From Ancylobacter novellus DSM 506 (lineage in GTDB: Bacteria > Pseudomonadota > Alphaproteobacteria > Rhizobiales > Xanthobacteraceae): a stretch of DNA of 64,000 nucleotides. Shown here one piece after another: positions 10,469 to 20,832 of the stretch. A program made the position numbers and the translations under genes. Location: NCBI RefSeq assembly GCF_000092925.1, contig NC_014217.1:3038001-3102000 (forward strand). Direction: 5' to 3'. Below the pieces are notes generated by a model. It did no database searches and was not told the origin of the DNA. It saw only the letters and a program-made list of their open reading frames with translations. Each line of letters starts with the position of its first letter. Position 1 is the stretch's first letter.

Positions 10469-10831
10469 GTGATCGCCGCCGCCGCGACCGGCGTCTGGCT
10501 GTTCTACGTGCAGCACCAATTCGAAGGTACGCACTGGGCCGGCAACGGGAACTGGGAATTCCACGAGGCGGCGTTGCATGGCAGCTCGCATTACGACCTG
10601 CCCGGCGTGCTGCGCTGGTTCACCGCCAATATCGGAATGCACCATGTGCATCATCTGTGCAGCCGCATTCCCTATTACCGCCTGCCGGAAGTGCTGCGCG
10701 ACCACCCGGGCCTGCGCGACATCGGCCGCCTGACGCTCTGGGAGAGCTTCGGCTGCGTGCGGCTGACGCTGTGGGACCAGCGGCAGGGACGGCTCATTTC
10801 CTTTCAGGAAATGGATAAGCTCTATAGATAA
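10469..10831 (+). pseudogene. 3' fragment of a fatty-acid desaturase gene
   Basis: The 120 residues match only the C-terminal third of a DesA-type membrane fatty-acid desaturase. The second and third histidine regions remain (YVQHQFEGTHW and NIGMHHVHHL), as does the tail SRIPYYRLPEVLRDHP. The first histidine box and the first membrane helices, about 230 residues in relatives, are absent. Upstream DNA to 10369 codes for nothing related. Without the first box the di-iron site cannot form, so this is almost certainly non-functional. A cold-shock gene follows, an interesting neighbour since desaturases are often cold-induced. Confidence 0.85.
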
Positions 10832-11046
10832 TTCGCCGCCAAATGCTGGGATTCGAAATTTAAAAATCTATTTACCCTTGTAATATTTTCGTCGATGTAC
10901 ATATTGATTTAGTCGATACACGGCGAGCAGAACGCTCTCCGCGCGGAAAATGCTTTCGCGCTACAGGTTCTATTTTCCCGAAAATGCGATTTCGACGGCG
11001 CGCATCCGTGCGGGCAAGCCAAAATACAATCATGAAAGGGTTTCCC

Positions 11047-11259
11047 ATGACGACGGGAACCGTAAAATGGTTCAATTCCCAGAAGGGTTTTGGATTCATC
11101 GCGCCGGATGACGGTGGCAGCGATGCCTTCGTTCACATCAGCGCCGTTGAGCGTGCCGGCATGAGCGATCTGCGTGAAGGTCAGAAGGTGGACTTCGAGC
11201 TTGTCGCTGATCAGCGCAGCGGGAAGATGTCCGCGGACAAGCTTCAGTCACTCGGCTGA
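11047..11259 (+). CDS. Cold-shock protein, CspA family (second copy)
   Basis: A 70-residue cold-shock domain with intact RNP1 (KGFGFI) and an RNP2-type strand AFVHIS. The start is [17 protein letters not shown] at 11047, with AAAGGG upstream; an open frame to 10984 has no family support. It differs from the copy at 3808-4017 at many positions, so the two are old paralogues. The 215 bases upstream are AT-richer and probably form promoter and leader. Its role is presumed to be RNA chaperoning in stress or cold. Confidence 0.95.
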   Translation: MTTGTVKWFNSQKGFGFIAPDDGGSDAFVHISAVERAGMSDLREGQKVDFELVADQRSGKMSADKLQSLG

Positions 11260-11455
11260 TCGCCGATTGTTCGGAGCCTGGCTTCGGACCTCGCCGAGTG
11301 CGCATCGCCTTCCCGGCCGACCACGGATGTACTGGCGGCCGGCTGAGCGATGTCGCAGCGATTGGAGGCGCCCCCCGCCCTTCGGCCCTGCGCCTTCCCA
11401 AGGTCGCGGGGCTTTCGTTTTCCGAAGACATGTGAACGCGACAGGAGAAGTCCTC

Positions 11456-11584
11456 ATGGCCAAGGGTCAGGTACGCGGCAATCGGGAAGCCAAGAAGCCG
11501 AAGAAGATCAAGGAGCCCGTGGCGGCGCCCGCCCTCTCCAAGGGAACGCCGGCCTCTATCGGGCTGCCGAAGAAGAAGGGCTGA
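11456..11584 (+). CDS. Very small basic protein, 42 aa
   Basis: Starts at an ATG with ACAGGAGA nine bases upstream. The product begins MAKGQVRGNREAKKPKK and ends GLPKKKG. It belongs to a group of very short, Lys-rich proteins often found in alphaproteobacteria beside cold-shock genes and usually left unnamed. The composition suggests nucleic-acid binding; this is inference. It lies ten bases before the next small gene. Confidence 0.7.
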   Translation: MAKGQVRGNREAKKPKKIKEPVAAPALSKGTPASIGLPKKKG

Positions 11585-11593
11585 GGCCGCGCC

Positions 11594-11851
11594 ATGCACA
11601 GTCGGACCCGGGAGACCACCGTCACCTTCAGGCATCCGTTCAAGCTCAGCGCGTTCGAAAGCGCGCAGCCTGCGGGGACCTACCGGCTGGTGATCGACGA
11701 GGAAGAGATCCCCGACATCACCTTTCTGGCCTATCGGCGTTCCGCGACAATGCTGCACATACCCGCCATCGCCGCTTCCGGCTCCATCCAGGTCTTCACG
11801 ATCAATTCCGAGGAACTGGCGAGGGCACTGGAAGCCGACCTGAAAGCGTGA
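11594..11851 (+). CDS. Conserved small hypothetical protein, 85 aa
   Basis: The sequence TTVTFRHPFKLSAFESAQPAG, then TYRLVIDEEEIPDITFLAYRR and a strand with MLHIPA fits a small all-beta protein seen in rhizobia. No signal peptide, membrane segment or catalytic motif is visible. It follows the 42-residue gene by nine bases and precedes another small gene by 31 bases, suggesting one transcript. Function unknown. Confidence 0.7.
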   Translation: MHSRTRETTVTFRHPFKLSAFESAQPAGTYRLVIDEEEIPDITFLAYRRSATMLHIPAIAASGSIQVFTINSEELARALEADLKA

Positions 11852-11882
11852 TCGCTGGTTAAATTCCAAGGAGACATCGGCC

Positions 11883-12218
11883 ATGGACTATCTCGGCGGA
11901 CTACGCGGCACCGGCCGTCTGCTTTGCGGGAACACCTCGGTCGCTCCGACGCGGTATGATTTCGACGGCTATCTCTCCAGCGGCGGACAGGTGACAAGCT
12001 GCGGCGAGATCCGCGTGCCCACCTCCGTGCTCCGGGAAGTGTTCGGCCGCGCCGACCTGCGGCTGCGCACCGTCGACGGCCGCCTGCTGCGCCTGCGCTT
12101 CTCCGAGAAGCGCCTGCCCTCGAGCTGCGACGGCGCCGCCCATGTCGATGTCACCGGCGACCTCCCCGCCGCCGGCGAATGGTGCGCCGACCGGGACGCC
12201 GCCCACCTCACGCCCTAG
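11883..12218 (+). CDS. Small hypothetical protein, 111 aa
   Basis: A good ribosome binding site (AAGGAGA) precedes the ATG. The product starts MDYLGGLRGTGRLLCG and has a beta-rich pattern (YDFDGYLSSGGQVTSCGEIR, LRLRTVDGRLLRLRFSEKRL) with four cysteines. A beta-barrel-like fold is likely; no metal-binding spacing is evident. No family is recognised. It is the last gene before the large glucan synthase, which begins 82 bases later. Confidence 0.65.
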   Translation: MDYLGGLRGTGRLLCGNTSVAPTRYDFDGYLSSGGQVTSCGEIRVPTSVLREVFGRADLRLRTVDGRLLRLRFSEKRLPSSCDGAAHVDVTGDLPAAGEWCADRDAAHLTP

Positions 12219-12300
12219 CTTGGCTCCGGACCCGCCCCGGCGAAGGTCCGCCCCGGCCGTCGGCCCATGCCTCTCGCGCCACCCGCATCGGTAGGCATTG

Positions 12301-15300
12301 ATGAATCCGATCGCTGATCTTCGCCGCTATGCCCTGCAACTGCGCAGCCGCGCTTGGCAGGGGTCCGTCTGGAACGATCCTGCGCCGATACGTGAGGAAC
12401 TGTTCGGCGCCGAGCGGGTGGAGCAGCACGCACGAAGCCTTGCCGCGGCCCAGCCGATCACCCTGCGCCCGCCTTCTGTCCCGTCCCTGCACGCCCGGCT
12501 GAGAGACAATGCCGGCGTCCTGCTCGCCGCCTACCGGGCGACGGCCGCCGATGCGGAGGGGGGACGCGCCGTGGTGCCGGCCGCCGAATGGCTGCTGGAC
12601 AATTATCACCTCGTCGAGGAACAGGTCCGCGAGATCCGCGATGACCTGCCGCCTGGCTATTACCGGCAGCTGCCGAAGCTCGCCGAGGGGCCGTTCGCCG
12701 GCTATCCCCGGGTGCTCGGCCTCGCCTGGGCCTATGTCGCCCATACCGACAGCCATTTCGATCCCAAGATGCTGCGCCGCTTCATCGCGGCCTATCAGCA
12801 GGTCGAGCCGCTCACCATCGGTGAGCTGTGGGCGGTGGCGATCACGCTGCGCATCGTACTCATCGAGAATCTGCGCCGGCTTGCCGACCAGATCACGGTC
12901 GGACGTCAGTGGCGCCGCGAGGCCGACCTTCTGGCCGATCGGCTACTCACCGCGGGCGATTCCCGCGCCGTGCTCGACGCGGACATCCTCATCCGGTCGC
13001 CGGGACCGCTGGACGAGGTCTTCGCCGCCCAACTGGTGAAGCGGCTGCGCGATCAGGACCCCCGTACCACGCCGGCGCTGGGCTGGCTGGAGGCGCGGCT
13101 GGGGGCGCAGGGCGCTTCGGTCGACGGCGTCGTCCAGCATGCTCAGCAGCGGCTCGGCGCTTCCAACGTTAGCGTGCGCAACGTCATCACCAGCATGCGG
13201 CTGATCTCCGACATCGACTGGGCCGAGATGTTCGAGACCGTCAGTCTGGTGGATGATCGGCTGCGGGCGGGCAGTGCCTTCGCCACGATGGATTTTCCCA
13301 CGCGCAATCTCTACCGAAGCGCGATCGAACAACTCGCCCGCGGCTCCTCGGCCTCCGAGCTCGACATCGCCGGCCAGGCTCTGCAGGCGGTTACGCAAGC
13401 GGCCTCTGACACAACGCACGCCGCGGATGACGGGCCGGCCAGCGATCCCGGCCATTATCTGATCGGCAATGGGCGGCGCGCATTCGAGCGGACGATTCAG
13501 TATTGCCCGCCGGTGCGGCTCCGCTTCAGCCGCCTCAGCATCCGGCTCGGCATCGGTGGCTATATCGGCACCATCGTCGCCATCACCCTCGGTCTCGTCG
13601 CGTTGGCGCTGTGGACGCTCTTCGCCGCCGGCCTCTCCGGTGGCTGGCTCGCTCTGTTCGGCCTTATTGGCTTCGTCCCGGCGAGCGAGGTGGCGACCGC
13701 CCTGGTGAACCGTAGCGTGGCATGGATGTTCGGCGCCACCAGCCTGCCCGGCCTCGAGCTTGCGGGCGGCGTACCGAGCCCGCTGCGCACCCTCATCGCC
13801 GTGCCGACGCTGCTCACCAGCGAAGCCGATCTTCTGGAGCAGGTGGAAAGGCTCGAGGTGCACTTCCTTTCCGGCACCGGCGGCGATCTTACCTTCGCCT
13901 TGCTGTCGGACGGCATCGACGCCGATTGCGAAGTTCTGCCATGGGAAGCGCCGCTACTGGAACTCGCCGCGCAGGGGATCGAGCAGTTGAATCGGCGCCA
14001 CGGTCCCGGCCCGGCGGGCGACCGCTTCCTCCTGCTGCACCGTCATCGCCGGTTCAATCCGGGCGAAAGCAAATGGATGGGATGGGAGCGCAAGCGCGGC
14101 AAGCTGCATGAGCTCAACCGGCTGCTGCGCGGAGCGGACGATACCTCCTTCATGGCCGTCGGTGGCCGCCCTCCGCAGGTGCCGGAGGATGTGCAATACG
14201 TGATCACGCTCGATGCCGATACTCGCCTGCCGCGCGACGCCGCGCTCCGGCTCGTCGGCAAGATGGCGCATCCGCTCAACCGGCCGAAATTCGACGCTGC
14301 CGAGCAGCGGGTGGTCAGCGGCTACGGCATCCTCCAGCCGCGGGTCACGCCCTCGCTGCCGACTGGCCGCGAGGGCTCGTTCTACCAACGGGTCATCTCC
14401 GGCGGCGGCGGCATGGATCCCTATGCCGCGGCGGTGTCCGACGTCTATCAGGACCTGTTCGGCGAAGGTTCCTACACCGGCAAGGGCATCTACGAGATCG
14501 ACGCCTTCGAGGCCGCGCTGGCTGGGCGTATCCCGGAAAACGCGCTGCTCAGCCACGATCTGTTCGAAGGCGTGTTCGCCCGCGCCGGCCTCGCCTCGGA
14601 TGTCGAGGTGGTCGAGGAGTTCCCCGCGCGCTACGACGTCGTCGCTAAGCGGCAGCATCGCTGGATGCGCGGCGACTGGCAACTGCTTCCGTGGGTCTTC
14701 GGAGAGGGAGCGGCACGGCACGGGCTCACTCGCGTCGGTCGCGGCAAGATGCTCGACAATCTGCGGCGCTCCATATTGGCCCCGTTCACGCTGCTCGCGC
14801 TATGTCTGTGCTGGCTTCTTCCCATGCCGGCGGCGCTGATCGGCACGCTCCTGGTCGTCGCCTGCGTCGCGGTCCCCGCCTTCCTGCCGATCCTGTTCGC
14901 CCTGCTTCCGGGCCGCCCCGGCATGCGTCTGCGCAGTCACCTCGCCCGGCTGCGCGCCGATATGTGGCTGGCGACCGCCCAGACCCTGCTGTCTCTCACC
15001 TTCCTGCCCGACCATGCCTGGCGGGCCGCCGATGCCGCGATCCGCACCCTGCTTCGGCTGATGATGACGCACCGCCACCTGCTGGAGTGGACGACGGCGG
15101 CGAAGTCCTCGGCGGGCCCGCGGCCGGGCCTTGCCGGCTTCTACCAGCAGATGGCCGGCAGCACGGCGCTCGCCTTCCTGCTGGCTGCCGGCGCGCTCCT
15201 CGTCGTGCCGTCCTCCTGGCCGCTGGTCCTGCCCTCCGCTCTGCTCTGGCTCGGCGCCCCGGCGATTGCGCAATGGGCGAGCCGTGCGCCGAAGGTGCCG

Positions 15301-18300
15301 TTGCGCCTCGCCGTCGGCGAGCGGGACGCGCGCGAACTGCGCCTCATCGCCCGGCGCACCTGGCGCTTCTTCGAGACCTTCGTCACCCCGGCCGACAACA
15401 TGCTACCGCCGGATAATTTCCAGGAAGTGCCGAAGCCGATCGTCGCGCGCCGGACCTCGCCGACCAATATTGGCCTGTATCTGCTCTCGACCATTGCCGC
15501 CCGCGACTTCGGCTGGACCGGCACGATCGAGACCATCGAGCGGCTTGAAGCGACGTTCGCCACCTTGAAAAGGCTGCCCCGCTTCCGCGGGCACTTCTTC
15601 AACTGGTACGGGACAGAGAACCTCGCATCATTGCCGCCCGACTATGTCTCGTCCGTCGATAGCGGCAATCTCGCCGGCCATCTCATCGCGTTGGCCAATG
15701 CCTGCGAGGAGTGGACGGATGCCCCCGTCGGCGTGAGCGCGCGCGCGGGCATTCAGGACGCTCTCGCGCTGGCGCGCGAGGCGATGACGGCCCTGCCCGG
15801 CGCAAACAGCCCGCAGGGACTGGCGCTGGCGGCGGCCCTGGACGAGATCGACGCCCAGCTGAACGGCGTGCAGGCATTGGAAGCGACGGCCCCGGTGCTG
15901 AAGCGGCTCGCCGACAAGGCCGCGAGGATCGCGAAGGAAATCAATCCCGCGACCGGCGACGAGAGCTCCACCGAGATCTCCTATTGGATCGAGGCGCTCG
16001 GCAGGGCGGTCAGCGAACATGAGCGGGACCGCCTCGAGCTTCTGGCGGTGCCGGCCGCCACGCGGGATCGCCTGACCGCGCTGGCCGACACGGCGCGGAC
16101 CATGGCGATGGAGATGGACTTCGCCTTCCTGCTCGACCCCGAGCGGAAGCTGCTCTCCATCGGCTATTCGCTCACCGAGAACGGTCTCGACCCGAGCTGC
16201 TACGATCTTCTGGCGTCCGAAGCGCGGCTCGCTAGCCTGTTCGCCATCGCCAAGGGCGATGCGCCGACCCGCCACTGGTTCCGGCTCGGCCGGCTTGCGA
16301 CGCCGCTCGGCAACGGCTCGGCGCTGATCTCGTGGTCGGGATCGATGTTCGAATACCTCATGCCGTCGCTGGTGATGCGGGCGCCGGCCGGCAGCGTGCT
16401 CGAACAGACCAACCGCCTCGTGGTCGAGCGCCAGCAATCCTATGCCCGGCTGCTGGGGATTCCTTGGGGTATGTCGGAATCAGCCTATAACGCCCGCGAC
16501 ATCGAGTTCACCTACCAATACGCCAATTTCGGCGTGCCCGGCCTCGGCCTCAAGCGCGGCCTCTCGGAGAGCGTCGTCGTGGCGCCCTATGCCACCGGGC
16601 TCGCTAGCATGGTGAACCCCGAGCGCGCGCGGCAGAACTATGCCCATCTCGCCGAGCTGGGCGCGCAGGGCCGCTACGGCTTCTATGAAGCGCTCGACTT
16701 CACCCGTTCGCGGCTTCCGGAAGACGAGGACGTTGCCATCGTCCGCAGCTTCATGGCCCATCACCAGGGCATGACCATCATCGCCATCGCCAACACGCTG
16801 CTGGGCGGCGAGATGCGCGCCCGATTCCATCGCGAGCCGATGATTCGGGCGAGCGAGTTGCTGCTGCAGGAACGCTCGCCGCGCGACGTCGTCGTGGCCC
16901 GTCCCCGCGCCGAGGAGGTTCGCGCCGCCGCCGTCGATGCTCGCAGCGAGGGGGCGATGGTCCGCCGCCTGACCGCGCCTGCCCCTGGAGCGCCGATTAC
17001 GCACCTGCTCTCCAACGGCAGCTACGCCGTCATGATGACCGCGGCCGGCAGCGGCTACAGCCGCTGGGGCGACGTCGCGGTGACGCGCTGGCGCGAGGAC
17101 GCCACGCGCGACGACTGGGGCTCCTTCATCTTCCTGCGCGACATGCGGGGCGGCAGCGTCTGGTCCGCCACCACGCAGCCGATGGCGGACGCCGCGGGTG
17201 AAAGCGACGTCGTGTTCGGCGAGGACCACGCCGAATTCATCCGTCACGATGCCGGCCTGACCACGACGATGGATGTCATCGTCTCCGGCGAGCACAATGG
17301 CGAGGTCCGGCGCGTCTCGCTGACCAATAGCGGCCGGCGGACCCGCGAGATCGAGCTGACCTCCTATGCCGAGCTCGTCCTTACCACTCCGGCCGCCGAC
17401 AATGCCCACCCGGCCTTCGCCAAGATGTTCGTCGAGACCGAGCACCTGCCGGAGTTCGGTGCCCTTCTCGCCACGCGGCGGCTTCGGGCGCCGGGCGAAC
17501 CGCAGATATGGGCGGCGCATTTCGCGGTAGTGGAAGGCGAGGTCGCCGCCAACCCGCAATACGAGACCGACCGTGCGCGCTTCATCGGCCGCGGGCGCAG
17601 CGTCGGCACGGCCGAGGCCATGTCGGGTGGGCGACCGCTCTCGAGCACCGTGGGCACGGTGCTGGACCCGGTCTTCTCGCTGCGCCAGAGCGTACGCATC
17701 GCGCCGGGCAAGGTCGCGCGCGTCGCCTTCTGGACAGTCGTCGCGTCCTCGCGGGCGGAACTGCTCGATCTGATCGATACCCATCATGACCGCAACGCGT
17801 TCGACCGGGCCAAGACCCTGGCGTGGACGCAGGCGCAGGTCCAGCTTCGGCACCTCGACGTGCATGCGGAGGAAGCCGCGGACTTCCAGCGGCTCGCCGC
17901 GCCGCTGCTCTATGCCGACCGGCGCTTCAGGTCGCCCTCCGAGGCGATCATGCGCGGTGCCGGCCCGCAGTCCGGCCTCTGGCAGCATTCCATCTCCGGC
18001 GACCTGCCGATCGTGCTGCTGCGGATCGACGACGTCGAGGACATGGCGCAAGTGCGCCAATTGCTGCGCGCCCACGAATATTGGCGCATGAAGCGCCTCG
18101 CCGTGGACCTCGTCATCGTCAACGAGCGCGCCTCCTCCTATGTGCAGGATCTGCAGATCGCCATCGAGGCGGCGGTGCGGACCAGCGCGTCGCGCCCGCT
18201 GCTCGGCAAGGAGCCGGCGCAGGGTTCCGTCTATGTGCTGCGTGCCGATCTCATAAGCGTGGAGTCGCGCGCGCTCCTGCGCTCGGTCGCCCGTATCGTC

Positions 18301-20832
18301 CTCGCGGCGCGGCGCGGCACGATCGCCGATCATCTCGCCCGCCTGGGCCAGCCGTCGAATCCTAAGGCCGTCCAGAGGCGGGCGCGCGCCTTGACCTCGA
18401 TGCACGGGCCTGTGCCGTCGCGCGAGCCGCCCGCGCTCGAGTTCTTCAACGGCCTGGGGGGGTTCGACAAGGATGGGCGGGAATATGTGACCATCCTCGG
18501 GCAGGATCGGGCGACGCCTGCGCCCTGGATCAATGTCGTCGCCAATGCCAGCTTCGGTTTCCAGATATCCGCCGATGGCAGCGGCTACAGCTGGGCGGCG
18601 AACAGCCGAGAGAACCAGATCACCCAATGGTCGAACGACGCCGTCGTCGACCCCGTTGGGGAAGCGATCTATGTACGGGACGAGTCGAGCGGCGACCTAT
18701 GGAGCCCGACCGCGCAGCCGATCCGCGACGACGGCATCTATGTCGCGCGGCACGGCTTCGGCTACAGCCGCTTCGAGCATGAGGCGAACGGCATCGCGCT
18801 CGACCTGCTGCACTTCGTGCCGCTCGACGATCCGATCAAGATTTCCCGATTGAAGCTCACCAACCTGTCGGACCGGCCGCGCAAGCTCTCGGTCACCGCC
18901 TATGCGGAGTGGGTGCTGGGCGCCTCGCGCGGAGCCTCCGCTCCGTTCATCACCACGGAGCTCGACGAGCAGAGCGGCGCGATGCTGGCGCGCAATCGCT
19001 GGAGCGCCACCTTCGGCTCCCGCGTCGCCTTCGCCGCTCTTGCCGGGCGGCAGACCACGTGGACCGCGGACCGCACCGAATTCCTCGGCCGTGACGGCGG
19101 ACCCGTCTCGCCGCTTGGCCTCGCAGGAAGGGAGCCGCTCTCCGGCCGGACCGGCGCCGGCCTCGATCCCTGCGCCGCCCTACAGACGGTGGTCGAGCTC
19201 GGCATCGGCGAGAGCGTCGAGGTCGTCTCGTTCATCGGCCAATGCGGGTCGGCGGAAGAGGTACGGGCACTCATCGCCCGCTACCGCCAAGCCGACCTCG
19301 ATGCCGCTCTCGCCTCGGTGACGGCCCATTGGGACACGGTGCTCGGCACCGTCCAGGTGAAGACGCCGGACCGGGCGATGGACATCATGCTGAACGGCTG
19401 GCTGCTGTATCAGACGCTCGCCTGCCGCATCACGGCGCGCTCCGCCTTCTATCAGGCGAGTGGCGCCTATGGCTTCCGCGACCAGTTGCAGGACGGCATG
19501 GCGCTGACGCTGGCACTGCCGGCGGAGACGCGCGGCCATATATTGCGCGCCGCCGGGCGGCAGTTCGTCGAGGGCGATGTGCAGCATTGGTGGCTGCCGC
19601 AATCGGGCCAGGGCGTGCGCACCCGCATCTCCGACGATCATGTGTGGCTCGCCTTCGCCACTGCCACCTATATCGAAAGCTCAGGCGACACCGCCATCCT
19701 GGACGAGCCGGTGCCCTATCTCGACGGACCGCAGCTGTTGCCGGAGGAACACGAGCATTTCTTCCAGCCGATGCCGGCGGACGAGACCTCCTCGCTGTTC
19801 GAACACTGCGCGCGCGGCCTCGACCATGCGCTTTCCCTCACCGGCGAGCTCGGCCTGCCGCTGATGGGCACCGGAGACTGGAATGACGGCATGAACCGCG
19901 TCGGCGAGGGCGGCAGGGGCGAGAGCGTCTGGCTCGGCTGGCTGCTGATCCGCACCATCGAGCTGTTCGCGCCGCTGGCGGAAGCGCGCGACCTTGAACG
20001 CGCCCGGCGCTGGCGCGCGCACGCGGCGTCGGTACGGCGGGCGCTGGAGCGCTCGGCCTGGGACGGCGAATGGTATCGCCGGGCGACCTTCGACGACGGC
20101 ACCTGGCTCGGCTCGAAGGACAGCGCCGAGTGCCGCGTCGATTCCATCGCGCAGTCCTGGGCGGTGCTGTCAGGCGCCGCCGATAGCTTGCGCGCCGCCA
20201 CGGCGATGGCCTCGCTCGAGCGCCATCTGATCCGTCCCGACGGCAAGCTCGTCCTGCTGTTCACTCCGCCATTCGACCGGACGCCGCTCGAGCCCGGCTA
20301 CATCAAGGGCTACCCGCCGGGCCTGCGCGAGAATGGCGGGCAATACAGCCACGCTGCCATGTGGGCGGTTCTCGCCTTCGCCAGGCTGGGTGCGGGAGAC
20401 AAGGCGCATGATCTCTTCGCCCTGCTGAACCCAATCAACCACGCCCGCACGCCCGATGAGACCGAGCGTTACAAGGTCGAGCCCTATGTTGTCGCTGCCG
20501 ACATCTATTCCGTCGCTCCCCATGTCGGGCGCGGCGGCTGGACCTGGTATACCGGCTCGGCGGGCTGGATGCACCGCGCCGGCGTGGAGGGCATTCTCGG
20601 CATTCGCCGGGAGGGCGATTTCCTGCTCGTCATTCCCTGCGTTCCATCTTCATGGCCCGGGTTCGAGGCGACGGTAACGCTTGACCGGACCGTTTGCAGA
20701 ATTGAGGTTCGGGCTGGTAGCGAGGAAGGCGAGCCCTATTCCGTGCTCGACGGCGTCCGCACCCCATCACCGAACAGATCGACGCGTATTCCGCTCAACG
20801 GCGAGAGTCATGATCTGCTGATGTCCATCTGA
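12301..20832 (+). CDS. ndvB: Cyclic beta-1,2-glucan synthase (NdvB/ChvB type)
   Basis: A 2843-residue inner-membrane enzyme that builds cyclic beta-1,2-glucans from UDP-glucose, important in rhizobia for osmotic adaptation and host interaction. Order of parts: a helical N-terminal region; two hydrophobic segments near 420-465; a GT84-type glycosyltransferase with DAD at 638-640 and QHRW at 785-788; further membrane helices near 830-880 and 955-1010; a glucoamylase-like domain near 1330-1450 (FEYLMPSLVMR, PYATGLAS); then tandem GH94-type phosphorylase domains with the GDWNDG motif at 2525-2530. Length matches the family (about 2830). ATG at 12301 is chosen over a TTG one codon earlier. The usual exporter gene ndvA is not in this window. 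Confidence 0.97.
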   Translation: MNPIADLRRYALQLRSRAWQGSVWNDPAPIREELFGAERVEQHARSLAAAQPITLRPPSVPSLHARLRDNAGVLLAAYRATAADAEGGRAVVPAAEWLLDNYHLVEEQVREIRDDLPPGYYRQLPKLAEGPFAGYPRVLGLAWAYVAHTDSHFDPKMLRRFIAAYQQVEPLTIGELWAVAITLRIVLIENLRRLADQITVGRQWRREADLLADRLLTAGDSRAVLDADILIRSPGPLDEVFAAQLVKRLRDQDPRTTPALGWLEARLGAQGASVDGVVQHAQQRLGASNVSVRNVITSMRLISDIDWAEMFETVSLVDDRLRAGSAFATMDFPTRNLYRSAIEQLARGSSASELDIAGQALQAVTQAASDTTHAADDGPASDPGHYLIGNGRRAFERTIQYCPPVRLRFSRLSIRLGIGGYIGTIVAITLGLVALALWTLFAAGLSGGWLALFGLIGFVPASEVATALVNRSVAWMFGATSLPGLELAGGVPSPLRTLIAVPTLLTSEADLLEQVERLEVHFLSGTGGDLTFALLSDGIDADCEVLPWEAPLLELAAQGIEQLNRRHGPGPAGDRFLLLHRHRRFNPGESKWMGWERKRGKLHELNRLLRGADDTSFMAVGGRPPQVPEDVQYVITLDADTRLPRDAALRLVGKMAHPLNRPKFDAAEQRVVSGYGILQPRVTPSLPTGREGSFYQRVISGGGGMDPYAAAVSDVYQDLFGEGSYTGKGIYEIDAFEAALAGRIPENALLSHDLFEGVFARAGLASDVEVVEEFPARYDVVAKRQHRWMRGDWQLLPWVFGEGAARHGLTRVGRGKMLDNLRRSILAPFTLLALCLCWLLPMPAALIGTLLVVACVAVPAFLPILFALLPGRPGMRLRSHLARLRADMWLATAQTLLSLTFLPDHAWRAADAAIRTLLRLMMTHRHLLEWTTAAKSSAGPRPGLAGFYQQMAGSTALAFLLAAGALLVVPSSWPLVLPSALLWLGAPAIAQWASRAPKVPLRLAVGERDARELRLIARRTWRFFETFVTPADNMLPPDNFQEVPKPIVARRTSPTNIGLYLLSTIAARDFGWTGTIETIERLEATFATLKRLPRFRGHFFNWYGTENLASLPPDYVSSVDSGNLAGHLIALANACEEWTDAPVGVSARAGIQDALALAREAMTALPGANSPQGLALAAALDEIDAQLNGVQALEATAPVLKRLADKAARIAKEINPATGDESSTEISYWIEALGRAVSEHERDRLELLAVPAATRDRLTALADTARTMAMEMDFAFLLDPERKLLSIGYSLTENGLDPSCYDLLASEARLASLFAIAKGDAPTRHWFRLGRLATPLGNGSALISWSGSMFEYLMPSLVMRAPAGSVLEQTNRLVVERQQSYARLLGIPWGMSESAYNARDIEFTYQYANFGVPGLGLKRGLSESVVVAPYATGLASMVNPERARQNYAHLAELGAQGRYGFYEALDFTRSRLPEDEDVAIVRSFMAHHQGMTIIAIANTLLGGEMRARFHREPMIRASELLLQERSPRDVVVARPRAEEVRAAAVDARSEGAMVRRLTAPAPGAPITHLLSNGSYAVMMTAAGSGYSRWGDVAVTRWREDATRDDWGSFIFLRDMRGGSVWSATTQPMADAAGESDVVFGEDHAEFIRHDAGLTTTMDVIVSGEHNGEVRRVSLTNSGRRTREIELTSYAELVLTTPAADNAHPAFAKMFVETEHLPEFGALLATRRLRAPGEPQIWAAHFAVVEGEVAANPQYETDRARFIGRGRSVGTAEAMSGGRPLSSTVGTVLDPVFSLRQSVRIAPGKVARVAFWTVVASSRAELLDLIDTHHDRNAFDRAKTLAWTQAQVQLRHLDVHAEEAADFQRLAAPLLYADRRFRSPSEAIMRGAGPQSGLWQHSISGDLPIVLLRIDDVEDMAQVRQLLRAHEYWRMKRLAVDLVIVNERASSYVQDLQIAIEAAVRTSASRPLLGKEPAQGSVYVLRADLISVESRALLRSVARIVLAARRGTIADHLARLGQPSNPKAVQRRARALTSMHGPVPSREPPALEFFNGLGGFDKDGREYVTILGQDRATPAPWINVVANASFGFQISADGSGYSWAANSRENQITQWSNDAVVDPVGEAIYVRDESSGDLWSPTAQPIRDDGIYVARHGFGYSRFEHEANGIALDLLHFVPLDDPIKISRLKLTNLSDRPRKLSVTAYAEWVLGASRGASAPFITTELDEQSGAMLARNRWSATFGSRVAFAALAGRQTTWTADRTEFLGRDGGPVSPLGLAGREPLSGRTGAGLDPCAALQTVVELGIGESVEVVSFIGQCGSAEEVRALIARYRQADLDAALASVTAHWDTVLGTVQVKTPDRAMDIMLNGWLLYQTLACRITARSAFYQASGAYGFRDQLQDGMALTLALPAETRGHILRAAGRQFVEGDVQHWWLPQSGQGVRTRISDDHVWLAFATATYIESSGDTAILDEPVPYLDGPQLLPEEHEHFFQPMPADETSSLFEHCARGLDHALSLTGELGLPLMGTGDWNDGMNRVGEGGRGESVWLGWLLIRTIELFAPLAEARDLERARRWRAHAASVRRALERSAWDGEWYRRATFDDGTWLGSKDSAECRVDSIAQSWAVLSGAADSLRAATAMASLERHLIRPDGKLVLLFTPPFDRTPLEPGYIKGYPPGLRENGGQYSHAAMWAVLAFARLGAGDKAHDLFALLNPINHARTPDETERYKVEPYVVAADIYSVAPHVGRGGWTWYTGSAGWMHRAGVEGILGIRREGDFLLVIPCVPSSWPGFEATVTLDRTVCRIEVRAGSEEGEPYSVLDGVRTPSPNRSTRIPLNGESHDLLMSI

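Noticed and set aside
16480..18627. 715-codon open frame on the minus strand inside the glucan synthase gene
   Set aside because: Antisense shadow of a well-supported domain; composition is unlike a protein and no motif is present.
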